A stretch of DNA of 64,000 nucleotides, from contig NZ_BDCR01000004.1 of assembly GCF_001618385.1 (NCBI RefSeq), positions 310,001-374,000 on the forward strand, in the 5' to 3' direction. Position numbers and translations under genes: made by a program. This DNA is from Paludibacter jiangxiensis. GTDB taxonomy: Bacteria > Bacteroidota > Bacteroidia > Bacteroidales > Paludibacteraceae. Positions 53,587 to 61,825 of the stretch are shown piece by piece. A model generated the notes under the pieces. The model made no database searches and was not told where the DNA came from. It was given only the letters and a program-made list of their open reading frames with translations. Within the stretch, counting starts at the first letter, position 1; every line of letters starts with the position of its first letter.

Positions 53587-56064
53587 ATGACAACAACAAT
53601 TAAAACCACTTTTTTAGCCGATCTGAAAACGGGTGAACAAGGCATTATTACAAAAGTGCTTGGTCACGGAGCGTTCAGAAAACGTATAACCGAAATGGGA
53701 TTCGTGAAGGGAAAGCAGGTAACTGTTATAAAAAATGCTCCTTTGCAGGATCCGGTGGAATACGAGATTATGGGCTACAAAGTGTCGTTGCGGAGAAGCG
53801 AAGCACGCCTGGTGGAAATAGTGGCCGCTGAAGATGAAAACGAACCGATCGGTGCTAATTTTTCGGGGACGTTAGACAGCGAGGAGATTATTCGTTCTGC
53901 AAGAGAAAAAAGTACCACGATCAACGTGGCTTTAGTCGGAAATCCGAATTGTGGGAAAACGACGTTGTTTAATCACGCTTCGGGGTCGCACGAGCGGGTA
54001 GGGAACTACAGCGGAGTGACGGTAGATGCCAAAGAAGCAACGATGAAACGCGATCCTTATACCTTTCGTATTGTGGATCTTCCCGGAACCTATTCCATTA
54101 CAGAATATTCCCCCGAGGAACTTTACGTCCGTCGTCACATTACGGAACAGATGCCCGATATTGTTGTCAATGTGGTAGATGCATCCAACCTGGAGCGTAA
54201 CCTCTTCCTGACCACACAGCTCATTGATATGAACGTGAAGGTAGTGATTGCCCTCAATATGTACGACGAACTTGAAAAGAAAGGCGTGGCGTTTGATTAC
54301 AGGGAGTTGGGTAAAATGATCGGTATTCCCATTGTTCCTACAGTGGCTTCAAAAGGAACAGGGGTGGATGAACTTTTCGATAAGGTAATTGAGGTGTACG
54401 AAGACCGCGAACCGGATGTACGTCACATTCACATTAACTACGGTATTGAAATTGAAAACGCGATCCGACAAATACAGGACGAAGTGTGGAAATCGCCAGA
54501 AGTAACGGATAAACTTTCATCACGTTACGTGGCTATTAAGTTGCTGGAGACCGATAGAACGATGCTTTCGCAACTGGAGTCCTGCACAAATTTCGATCAG
54601 ATAAAAAGCAAAGCACAAAGTGCCATACAATTGCTTGAGAAAGAGTACGGCGAATCGTCAGAAACGATTATCACCGATGCAAAATATGGCTTTATCGACG
54701 GGGCGTTGAAGGAAACCTACAAAGAGCCGAAAAAAGACAGACGTAAAAGCAAACGAGAACTCGACGACCTGTTGACGCACAAATTCTGGGGTTTTCCGAT
54801 CTTCTTTTTCTTTATGTGGCTGATGTTTCAGGCCACGTTCACTCTAGGCGGCTATCCTATGGAGTGGATCGAAACGGGAGTGTCGTGGTTGAGCGATACT
54901 GTGCAAAATGCCATGGCAGAAGGTCCGTTACGCGATTTGGTGGTGAACGGAATTATCGGCGGGGTGGGCAGTGTAATTGTTTTTCTGCCGAACATTCTGA
55001 TTCTGTTTTTCTTTATTTCAATGATGGAAGATACCGGTTATATGGCGCGTGCCTCGTTTATTATGGACAAGCTGATGCACAAAATCGGACTTCACGGCAA
55101 GTCGTTTATTCCTTTGTTGATGGGTTTTGGGTGCAATGTACCTGCTATTATGGCAACCCGTACGCTCGATAATAAAAAGGATAGAATCCTCACCATGCTT
55201 ATTATTCCGTTTATGTCGTGCAGTGCCCGGCTTCCGGTTTATTTGCTGTTGATTTCGGCATTCTTTCCGGGTAACAAAGCGTTGATGTTGTTTGCCATTT
55301 ACATTATCGGTATTGTGTTAGCGATATTGATGGCATTGGTACTGAAGCGTTTTCTGTTCAATAAACAGGAAGTACCTTTCGTAATGGAATTGCCGCCTTA
55401 CCGAACTCCGACAATGAAAAATACATCGATTCACATGTGGTTCAAGGCGCGTCAATACCTGAAAAAAATGTCGAATGTGATTTTGCTGGCCTCCATCATT
55501 ATTTGGGCTTTGGGCTATTTTCCCCGCGATGTGAAGTATAGCACCAATTATGATGCCAAACGTCAGACGATTGAGGCAAACGCGGGATTAACCAAGGCTC
55601 AGAAGGATGCAAGTCTGAAGGAAGTTGCCCTGCAACAGCAATCCGAAAAGCAGGAGAAATCATATATCGGGCAATTGGGTCATGCCATCGAACCGGTAAT
55701 TTCTCCTTTGGGATACGACTGGAAAATGGGAGTGAGCCTTCTGACCGGACTGGCAGCCAAAGAAGTGGTTGTAAGTTCCATGGGAGTGCTTTATCAGGCT
55801 GATGACGAATCGGGAACGCTGAAAGATAAATTGATAGAACAGCGTCATACATCGGGCCCGGAAATCGGACAAAAGGTGTTTACACCTCTGGTGGCTTTCG
55901 GATTCATGCTCTTCATTTTGATATATTTCCCTTGTGTGGCTGCTGTTGCGGCCATAAAAAAAGAGGCTGGTTGGAAGTGGGCTGCATTTACTATTGTCTA
56001 CACAACGGCGCTTGCCTGGCTTATTGCCTGCTTAACTTACCAAATAGGAAGTCTCTTTGTTTAA
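53587..56064 (+). CDS. feoB: ferrous iron transporter, FeoA-FeoB fusion
   Basis: An 825-residue protein. Residues ~10-80 are a FeoA SH3-like domain. A G-protein domain follows with GNPNCGKTT (G1, 119-127), GNYSGVTVD (G2), DLPGTYS (G3) and NMYDE (G4), then a helical GDI-like domain. The C-terminal ~430 residues are the FeoB membrane part with two Gate domains and a conserved LLMGFGCNVPAIMATRTL. It moves Fe(II) across the inner membrane. FeoA-FeoB fusions are usual in Bacteroidota. Confidence 0.95.
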   Translation: MTTTIKTTFLADLKTGEQGIITKVLGHGAFRKRITEMGFVKGKQVTVIKNAPLQDPVEYEIMGYKVSLRRSEARLVEIVAAEDENEPIGANFSGTLDSEEIIRSAREKSTTINVALVGNPNCGKTTLFNHASGSHERVGNYSGVTVDAKEATMKRDPYTFRIVDLPGTYSITEYSPEELYVRRHITEQMPDIVVNVVDASNLERNLFLTTQLIDMNVKVVIALNMYDELEKKGVAFDYRELGKMIGIPIVPTVASKGTGVDELFDKVIEVYEDREPDVRHIHINYGIEIENAIRQIQDEVWKSPEVTDKLSSRYVAIKLLETDRTMLSQLESCTNFDQIKSKAQSAIQLLEKEYGESSETIITDAKYGFIDGALKETYKEPKKDRRKSKRELDDLLTHKFWGFPIFFFFMWLMFQATFTLGGYPMEWIETGVSWLSDTVQNAMAEGPLRDLVVNGIIGGVGSVIVFLPNILILFFFISMMEDTGYMARASFIMDKLMHKIGLHGKSFIPLLMGFGCNVPAIMATRTLDNKKDRILTMLIIPFMSCSARLPVYLLLISAFFPGNKALMLFAIYIIGIVLAILMALVLKRFLFNKQEVPFVMELPPYRTPTMKNTSIHMWFKARQYLKKMSNVILLASIIIWALGYFPRDVKYSTNYDAKRQTIEANAGLTKAQKDASLKEVALQQQSEKQEKSYIGQLGHAIEPVISPLGYDWKMGVSLLTGLAAKEVVVSSMGVLYQADDESGTLKDKLIEQRHTSGPEIGQKVFTPLVAFGFMLFILIYFPCVAAVAAIKKEAGWKWAAFTIVYTTALAWLIACLTYQIGSLFV

Positions 56065-56074
56065 TTCTGAAATT

Positions 56075-56716
56075 ATGAACGAAAAAAAACTATATCAATA
56101 CGCTTTCGGTCTGGCATTGTTTACCATTGTCTATAATGTACTGGAAGCTGTATTTGCCCTTTATTTCGGTGCCGAGGACGAAAGTCTTTCACTATTTGGT
56201 TTTGGTATCGACAGTTTAATAGAAGTCATTTCAGGGCTGGGAATTGCCCATATGGTGATTCGCATACGGCAGAACCCCGGTAGCAACCGCGATAACTTTG
56301 AAAGGACAGCATTGCGCATCACCGGGATTTCATTTTATCTGTTTACTGCTGGTCTGATATTGAGTGCCATTGTTACTTTTGTTGAAGGTCATAAGCCGGA
56401 AACAACGTTCTGGGGAATTGTAATTTCTCTTATTTCAATTGCCTTTATGTGGGCGTTGATTTGGGGTAAAACCTACGTGGGCAAACGACTCCATTCTGAA
56501 GCTATTCTGGCAGACGCCGCCTGTTCCAGAACCTGCGTTTATATGTCGCTGGTTCTACTGGCAAGCAGTGGTATTTATGCCCTCACTCAATGGCCTTTTA
56601 TTGACGGTGTAGGTGCCTTGGGATTGGCAGTATTTTCGTTTACAGAAGGACGGGAATGTTTTGAAAAAGCAAAGAGCAACCAACTTTGCGGGTGTGGTTG
56701 CTCTTGTAAAGATTGA
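56075..56716 (+). CDS. cation transporter, CDF-like, with Cys-rich tail
   Basis: A protein of 213 residues from the ATG at 56075; an in-frame TTG at 56057 would overlap feoB. About six hydrophobic helices. FGIDSLIEVISG and HSEAILADAACSRTC match the helix 2 and helix 5 metal sites of cation-diffusion-facilitator proteins, in a short form lacking the usual cytoplasmic domain. The C terminus ends LCGCGCSCKD, a five-Cys cluster. It starts 10 nt after feoB, so it probably tunes iron or another divalent metal when Feo is active. Confidence 0.8.
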   Translation: MNEKKLYQYAFGLALFTIVYNVLEAVFALYFGAEDESLSLFGFGIDSLIEVISGLGIAHMVIRIRQNPGSNRDNFERTALRITGISFYLFTAGLILSAIVTFVEGHKPETTFWGIVISLISIAFMWALIWGKTYVGKRLHSEAILADAACSRTCVYMSLVLLASSGIYALTQWPFIDGVGALGLAVFSFTEGRECFEKAKSNQLCGCGCSCKD

Positions 56717-56721
56717 TAATT

Positions 56722-56892
56722 ATGTTACAGGAAATTATTGTTTATATCATATTGCTCATCGCTGCCGGCTTCGCTGTCAGGGCGATTGTCAAACGTTTCG
56801 GACGTAAAAGCTCTCCCTGCGACGGATGCAGTGGATGCGATCTGAAAAATACGGTTAGCAAAGGCAATAAACCGCCGTGCGGATGTTCGTAA
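56722..56892 (+). CDS. FeoB-associated Cys-rich membrane protein
   Basis: A 56-residue gene starting at the ATG at 56722, 5 nt after the CDF-like gene. One membrane helix (about residues 4-23, IIVYIILLIAAGFAVRAIV) is followed by a basic segment and Cys clusters CDGCSGC (33-39) and the terminal CGCS. This is the FeoB_associated family, small proteins encoded next to feoB in many anaerobes and thought to assist Fe(II) transport or metal sensing at the membrane. It closes the iron operon. Confidence 0.85.
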   Translation: MLQEIIVYIILLIAAGFAVRAIVKRFGRKSSPCDGCSGCDLKNTVSKGNKPPCGCS

Positions 56893-56895
56893 ATG

Positions 56896-58293
56896 CTATT
56901 TGACGATCTGCTTTATCCAGTTGGTGGTGGTTTCCAAAACAACAGGTGCAATGGTTTGTTCAATTGAACCATACTCTGCGGGAGCACCGGTTTTACACTC
57001 CTGAAACATGTGGTTCAGGTTTGGAAATACTTTGATTACAACCTGCTTGTTGCCTCCTTGTTTCAGCGCTTTCTCAATGAGCGGAATATTTTCCTTGGCA
57101 GGAACTTGTAAATCCTTTTCTCCATTCAGAACCAGTACCGGGTATTTTACCTTTGATAATGTTGGTAGCGGATCATACTTCAGAAAGTATCTCATCCATG
57201 GGGTGGTCATCTGTTCAACCTGCATAGATATCTGAGCCTTTATGTCTGCCTGAGAAGTATCTTTCTTTAGTTTCAGGTAGGTCTCGGTAAGCAGTTGAGC
57301 GAGTTTTTGCTTCAACGCTTTGGGATCGGTGGTGTGGTCCATGATGTCCATTCCTTTTTCACCAGCCTCTTTCCACGCGGCAAGTTCTTGTTCGGGGGCT
57401 CCGTTCGCACGACCGATCAATTCCTGTTGCAGCACTATCAACTGGTCTCCCCTCAACCCAGTTCCTGCCAGAATCACAATAAAGCGTATATCTTTGGATT
57501 TGGAGGCTACTATCGGCGCAATGTTTCCTCCTTCGCTGTGTCCTATCAGGCCAATCTTCTTTTGATCAATATCTTTCCGGCTCTTCAGATATGCGACTGC
57601 ACTTTCTACATCCGAGGCAAAATCGGTGGTAATTGCTTTTTGAAAATCTCCCGTCGATTTGCCGAAGCCACGGTCGTCATAGCGCAATACTCCAATGCCA
57701 TTTCGAGTCAGATAATCGGCAATTACCAGAAACGGTTTGTGCCCGAATATTTCTTCATCCCGGTTTTGCGATCCGCTGCCGGTAATAAGAACCACAACGG
57801 GAAATTTACCCTCTTTTTTAGGCAAAGTCAATGTGCCTGCAAGGGTAATGCCAGCAGATGGATTGGGAAAGGTTACCTCTTCGGAATAGTATGGAAAAGG
57901 TGGCACTGGTTCCTGTGGACGTTTGATCGCTTGTTTTTCGATAGCACGGCGGGTAAGATTCAATGGCATTGCCATTCCCCGTTGCTTGAAAGTGCCTATA
58001 ATAGAATCGCCGCCCCGTAACTCTCCGTTGTATTCCGCCATCAGGTTGGGCATGGAGATGTCCAGTTTCGAGTTGGCAAATAAGGTGCTGCTGACAGGTA
58101 TTCCTTTAGCCCCCTGATCGGGGCTGTCCAGCGTAGCACTGTATTTATCGCCGTTTTGAGAGATATGAAAAACAATCCGCAATTGCATCGCGGCCTGAAC
58201 TTTTAATGCTCCGTACCAATCACCGGTAATTTGTTGGGCAAAAGCACTAATGGAAAATAGCAAGAGCACCAGAGAAAGAATTCGTGTTTTCAT
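56896..58293 (-). CDS. exported alpha/beta hydrolase
   Basis: A 465-residue protein with signal peptide ending near SAFAQQ. Residues ~20-130 form a beta-rich N-terminal domain (GDWYGALKVQAAMQLRIVFH) common on Bacteroidota periplasmic hydrolases. The rest is a serine hydrolase: oxyanion region LITGSGSQNRDEE, nucleophile GHSEGGN, and a late LNGEKDLQVP and LNHMFQ holding the acid and His. It is an esterase or acyl-peptidase of unknown substrate. Convergent with the iron operon. Confidence 0.87.
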   Translation of the reverse strand: MKTRILSLVLLLFSISAFAQQITGDWYGALKVQAAMQLRIVFHISQNGDKYSATLDSPDQGAKGIPVSSTLFANSKLDISMPNLMAEYNGELRGGDSIIGTFKQRGMAMPLNLTRRAIEKQAIKRPQEPVPPFPYYSEEVTFPNPSAGITLAGTLTLPKKEGKFPVVVLITGSGSQNRDEEIFGHKPFLVIADYLTRNGIGVLRYDDRGFGKSTGDFQKAITTDFASDVESAVAYLKSRKDIDQKKIGLIGHSEGGNIAPIVASKSKDIRFIVILAGTGLRGDQLIVLQQELIGRANGAPEQELAAWKEAGEKGMDIMDHTTDPKALKQKLAQLLTETYLKLKKDTSQADIKAQISMQVEQMTTPWMRYFLKYDPLPTLSKVKYPVLVLNGEKDLQVPAKENIPLIEKALKQGGNKQVVIKVFPNLNHMFQECKTGAPAEYGSIEQTIAPVVLETTTNWIKQIVK

Positions 58294-58330
58294 GAGTTTG
58301 TGTTTTAATGTTTCCCGATACCTGATTTAA

Positions 58331-59089
58331 TTATTGCAAATATACTAATTCTCTTATTTTTAGTGCATTTTTCGGAGCAAAACCTCCGTAGTCGTTGTTG
58401 AAAAAAGCCCATACATCCTTGCCTTCGTTTAACCAGCAACGAATCTTTTCAGCATAGAATACCAAATCCGACATGGTATAATCAGATGCGTACAATTGCT
58501 CGCGGCCGTGAAAGCGTATGTAGACAAAGTCAGAAGTGACAATTTCTGCGAATGGAAATTTACCTCCGGCATCTGAGATGACGAAGCCAAGGGAATAACG
58601 GCTCAATAAGTCAAAAAAATCATCGTTAAGCCACGATCCATCGCGGATTTCCACCGCAAAATGATAATCCGGATGTCTGTTCCTAAGTAAGTCGGCAAAA
58701 TGAATAGATAGTTCCTTGTCGTAATGGAAATTAGGAGGTAATTGTACCAAAACAGGACCTAATTTTGGCTTCAAACAGTCAAAGGTCTGAAAATAGTTTT
58801 CAAGTGCTTGATCGCAATTCACCAGACGTTTTTGATGTGTAATGAAACGGCTCATTTTGGTGCAAAAGCGGAATGACTCCGGTGTACGGCGCATCCATCC
58901 GGCTACTGTTGCTTTGAACGGAAGATGATAAAAGCTGGCATTCAGTTCAACACAATCGAATTGAGTAATATAATACTCGAGATATTGGGCTGGTTGTACT
59001 TCTGAAGGATAAAAGCATCCGGACCAGTGCTGATAGCTCCAGCCGGATGTGCCTACAAATAGCTCTCCACAGTTGGAAATTGCAGTCAT
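58331..59089 (-). CDS. DUF72 protein
   Basis: A 252-residue TIM-barrel-like protein. Features typical of DUF72 are FVGTSGWSYQHWSGCFYP at the start, LEYYITQFDCVELNASFY, LGPVLVQLPPNFHYD, VEIRDGSWL and a late YIRFHGR. The family is widespread and its biochemical function is not settled. The short membrane protein gene upstream ends 4 nt before its start, so the two form an operon. Confidence 0.87.
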   Translation of the reverse strand: MTAISNCGELFVGTSGWSYQHWSGCFYPSEVQPAQYLEYYITQFDCVELNASFYHLPFKATVAGWMRRTPESFRFCTKMSRFITHQKRLVNCDQALENYFQTFDCLKPKLGPVLVQLPPNFHYDKELSIHFADLLRNRHPDYHFAVEIRDGSWLNDDFFDLLSRYSLGFVISDAGGKFPFAEIVTSDFVYIRFHGREQLYASDYTMSDLVFYAEKIRCWLNEGKDVWAFFNNDYGGFAPKNALKIRELVYLQ

Positions 59090-59093
59090 TGCT

Positions 59094-59285
59094 CTATCGC
59101 TTCCGTTCGTTCAGCAGCCACACTCCCAGTAAAGCAAGAAAGATAGCCGCCACTGCGCTTATCCAGGCCGGAATGCTTACGCAATTTGCAACAACGATAG
59201 GTACAGCAATAATGAATCGCAAGAGCTGGGCAAAAGCCAAAAACAGCAATAAAATGCCGATAACAAGAGATGCCGGGCGTTTCAT
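59094..59285 (-). CDS. small two-helix membrane protein
   Basis: A protein of 63 residues from the ATG at 59285 (MKRPASLVIGILLLF); upstream in-frame codons to 59348 are unlikely. Two hydrophobic helices at about 6-28 and 36-58, then a short basic end NERKR. Four nucleotides separate it from the DUF72 start. No family recognised. Confidence 0.55.
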   Translation of the reverse strand: MKRPASLVIGILLLFLAFAQLLRFIIAVPIVVANCVSIPAWISAVAAIFLALLGVWLLNERKR

Positions 59286-59355
59286 GATTGGATCCTCCAA
59301 TATTAATTCAATACAAAGATATATTGGATTTTGGAGGTGTGTAATCATTTATTTA

Positions 59356-59520
59356 TCATTCTGCTCCGATAAGTTGAAGTTGGTGTGATTGCAGGTTTTC
59401 ACCGCGAAAAAAGAGCGTGACTTTATGCGATTTAGTGAATCTCTCTAACAGGGCGGCCATGTATTTTGAATAGCTGAGATAATAGTCAGTGCCGTCTAAG
59501 TTGTATGAAATTTGTTCTCC
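59356..59520 (-). pseudogene. C-terminal remnant of an unidentified gene
   Basis: A frame distinct from the TPM fragment next to it reads FGEQISYNLDGTDYYLSYS, then YMAALLERFTKSHKV, and ends LIGAE-stop at 59356. Its composition is protein-like, but there is no start codon of its own near the N-terminal end: the frame opens after a TGA overlapping the TPM fragment. It looks like the tail of a gene whose start was lost. I do not recognise the family. Confidence 0.45.
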
Positions 59521-59735
59521 AAATCAAGCCCGTATTCAGCAGCTGTTTTGCCTTTCAAATCTTTTAATGTGTAAATAAGCATCGAAACGGAACTCTTCTC
59601 TTTTAAGCCTTGCAATCGGGAGACTATTATTGATTTTTCCTGATTGGAAAACAGCGAGGCATTATCAATCACCTGCTGGCTTTTGCCCGGCAAGCAAAAA
59701 ATGAACAAATATGAAAGAATTGGTATGTATTTCAT
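59496..59735 (-). pseudogene. truncated TPM-domain protein (N-terminal fragment)
   Basis: A 79-residue fragment with signal peptide (LFIFCLPGKSQQ) and the first part of a TPM domain: VIDNASLFSNQEKSIIVSRL, MLIYTLKDLKGKTAAEYG, LDLENKF, then a stop. Intact TPM domains are about 120 residues, often with a C-terminal membrane helix, so roughly half the domain is missing. The coding sense then passes to a different frame, suggesting a deletion that joined two genes. Confidence 0.65.
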
Positions 59736-59888
59736 GCGTTGGATATAGTTCGTTAAAGTGGTATTATAAATACAAATCTAACAGATATTTAGGCAAAAAC
59801 TATAAGAAGACGATATTTTTTGAAGTGGAGAGAGTGGACTTATATGACCTGAAAGTGGTGCGTTGATAAAATTTAACGTTTAAAATTA

Positions 59889-59918
59889 TTGGAATTCAAT
59901 AAAACTACTCTATTTTTG
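59889..59918 (+). promoter_or_regulatory. promoter of the efflux regulator gene
   Basis: TTG (59889-59891), a 19-nt spacer, then TATTTTTG (59911-59918). The predicted start site falls inside the candidate operator at 59919-59942, which fits self-repression. Confidence 0.6.
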
Positions 59919-59942
59919 TACTCGAAAACGATTTTAGTCGAA
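59919..59942. promoter_or_regulatory. candidate TetR-family operator
   Basis: The sequence TACTCGAAAACGATTTTAGT followed by CGAA is an imperfect dyad. Its reverse complement contains TTCGACTAAAA, shared in form with TTCGACCAAAA at 60572-60582 on the plus strand, downstream of the same regulator gene. Both sites would let the regulator control itself and the efflux genes. Binding is inference. Confidence 0.35.
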
Positions 59943-59944
59943 AA

Positions 59945-60550
59945 ATGATAAACGATCAGCTATCTAAAGAAGAACAACTCCGAAAAGAGATAATTTCAAC
60001 TGCTCAGAAATTATTTCAACAGTATGGACTCCATAAAACAACAATGGAGGATATTGCTCGTGCAATGGGCAAAGGGAAGAGTACGCTTTACTACTATTAT
60101 AAGAGTAAAGAGGAAATTTTCGATGCTGTGCTTCGTACTGAAATGAACGAAGTTTATCATCTGTCAAAGGAAGCTGTACATCAAGCAGAATCGGCTTCTG
60201 ATAAGCTAAAGGCTTTTTTCTCACTTTCTTTCCAGATAGCAAAAAGTAAAGTCAACCTTTATAAGATTGTTACTGAAGAGATGGCTATTCAGGATTTGTC
60301 GCGAACACATCATGTGGTGAAGGAACTGAATGCAAAATCAGTAGCAATGGTGGAAGATATTTTTATTGCAGGATTTGTATCGGGTGAATTTTGCGACGAA
60401 CTTCGCAGCCAGGCACATCTTCTTGCATATTCAATGGTAAGTGCTATGCGTAGTCTGGTGTTGGATATGGCGATAGATGACCAAATACCTGACTGGGATA
60501 CCCGGTTAAATGTTTTACTTGAATTCCTGATTAAGGCATTACGCAAATAA
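59945..60550 (+). CDS. TetR/AcrR-family transcriptional regulator
   Basis: A 201-residue protein. The N-terminal helix-turn-helix (residues ~12-60) shows the TetR signature ISTAQKLFQQYGLHKTTMED and IARAMGKGKSTLYYYYKSKE. The remaining ~140 residues are a helical ligand-binding and dimer domain of the kind that senses drugs, bile-like or other hydrophobic compounds. It precedes an RND efflux adaptor and pump and should repress them until inducer binds. Promoter and candidate operator lie within 60 nt upstream. Confidence 0.9.
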   Translation: MINDQLSKEEQLRKEIISTAQKLFQQYGLHKTTMEDIARAMGKGKSTLYYYYKSKEEIFDAVLRTEMNEVYHLSKEAVHQAESASDKLKAFFSLSFQIAKSKVNLYKIVTEEMAIQDLSRTHHVVKELNAKSVAMVEDIFIAGFVSGEFCDELRSQAHLLAYSMVSAMRSLVLDMAIDDQIPDWDTRLNVLLEFLIKALRK

Positions 60551-60571
60551 TGCCATTTTTTTTAATCAGAA

Positions 60572-60599
60572 TTCGACCAAAAAACGAAAAACGTTTTGA
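60572..60599. promoter_or_regulatory. candidate second operator before the efflux adaptor gene
   Basis: TTCGACCAAAAAACG is followed by AAAAACGTTTTGA, the latter containing the palindrome AAAACGTTTT. It shares TTCGAC-AAAA with the site in front of the regulator gene and lies about 55 nt before the adaptor start. Confidence 0.35.
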
Positions 60600-60650
60600 A
60601 ATTTCTCATATAAAGAAAGATAGATAAAACAAATTAAATTTCAGAAGAAG

Positions 60651-61670
60651 ATGAAGAAAGTAGCTTATTTCGTGTTGTGCATCCTGACATTGGCTGGATG
60701 TAAACAGGCAAAAACAGAGAGCGTTGCCGATCCGAAGATTGTAATAGCTGAGGTTCAGCAGGTATCTACTTCGGGAGCTTTGCAGTATAGTGGCACTATT
60801 GAACCGACACAAACCATTCCACTTACGTTTCAGGCTCAGGGAACGGTGCTGAAGGTGTTGGTTAATGCGGGTGATCCGGTGAAAGCGGGTCAGTTGTTGG
60901 CCGTTGTCGATAAGGCTGATGCACAAAGCATGTATGAAATGACGCTGGCAAAATATCAACAGGCAAAAGATGCGTACGATCGGTTGAAACAGGTGCACGA
61001 CAAAGGAAGCCTGCCCGAAGTGAAGTGGGTAGAGATGGAGAGCAACCTGCAACAGGCTCAATCGTCGGTGGCTCTGTCGAGAAATAATCTGAAGAAGTGT
61101 AATCTCTATGCTCCCGAAAGCGGTGTGATAGGTAAGCGTAATATCGAACCGGGGATGAACAGCCTTGGCAATTTGAATGCGCCGATAGAACTGGTGAAGA
61201 TCAATACGGTTTATGTAAAGGTGGCTGTTCCCGAAAACGAGATCAATCTCATAAAAAAAGGTCAGAAAGCAACGTTTACCGTGTCGGCACTCGATAATAA
61301 AGAGTTTGAAGGAACCGTCACCAATGTGGGGGTGGTGGCTGATGCCATATCGCGTACTTACGAAGTGAAGATAACCGTCAACAATACAAAACTGGAGCTA
61401 AAGCCGGGCATGGTGTGCGACGTAAAACTGAATGTGACCGCGAACCGCACTATAGTAGGAGTCCCTTTGCAGGCGGTAGATAAAGATAACGACAATCGCA
61501 ACTATGTGTATGTTGTCAATGTTGCCGGCAAAACGGTTTCCAAACGGTTGGTCACCGTGGGTATCTATCAGGGTGACTTTGTGGAGATCCTGTCGGGAGT
61601 TAATCTGGGCGAGAAGGTGGTGACCGGAGGCTTGCATAAGTTGTCGGATAACAGTAAGGTGACTCTTTGA
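60651..61670 (+). CDS. RND efflux periplasmic adaptor subunit
   Basis: A 339-residue membrane-fusion protein. The lipoprotein signal ends at Cys17 (LTLAGC). A biotinyl-lipoyl-like segment (FQAQGTVLKVLVNAGDPVKAGQLL), an alpha-helical hairpin (about 100-150), and beta-barrel domains (PENEINLIKKGQKATFTVSA; LKPGMVCDVKLNV) are in the order typical of the HlyD/AcrA family. It links the inner-membrane pump to an outer-membrane channel; no TolC-like gene is seen in this window. The pump gene follows after a 155-nt repeat-bearing gap. Confidence 0.92.
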   Translation: MKKVAYFVLCILTLAGCKQAKTESVADPKIVIAEVQQVSTSGALQYSGTIEPTQTIPLTFQAQGTVLKVLVNAGDPVKAGQLLAVVDKADAQSMYEMTLAKYQQAKDAYDRLKQVHDKGSLPEVKWVEMESNLQQAQSSVALSRNNLKKCNLYAPESGVIGKRNIEPGMNSLGNLNAPIELVKINTVYVKVAVPENEINLIKKGQKATFTVSALDNKEFEGTVTNVGVVADAISRTYEVKITVNNTKLELKPGMVCDVKLNVTANRTIVGVPLQAVDKDNDNRNYVYVVNVAGKTVSKRLVTVGIYQGDFVEILSGVNLGEKVVTGGLHKLSDNSKVTL

Positions 61671-61814
61671 GAATCAAGAACCAGGAACCAAGAGTCAAGA
61701 CAATCTGTTTTTTTATGAAAAGAACTAGATAAGAAGGAAATTAGAAAAGCGGTCAACGTTATTTGGGTATGGAGCGCGTGTTTCTTGGCTCTTGACTCTA
61801 GATTCTTGAATCAA
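61671..61814. repeat. inverted AAGARYCAAGA-type repeat inside the efflux operon
   Basis: At 61671-61700 the plus strand reads as a run of loosely repeated CAAGAACC/CAAGAGTC units. At 61782-61812 the complement of the same units appears. These are degenerate A/G-rich tandem repeats in inverted orientation that lie between the adaptor and pump genes. They may fold into a hairpin and reduce or separate expression of the pump. Confidence 0.6.
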
Positions 61815-61825
61815 AATATAAAATT

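Noticed and set aside
53587-53830. Separate feoA gene
   Set aside because: The FeoA domain is in frame with FeoB with no stop; it is a fusion.
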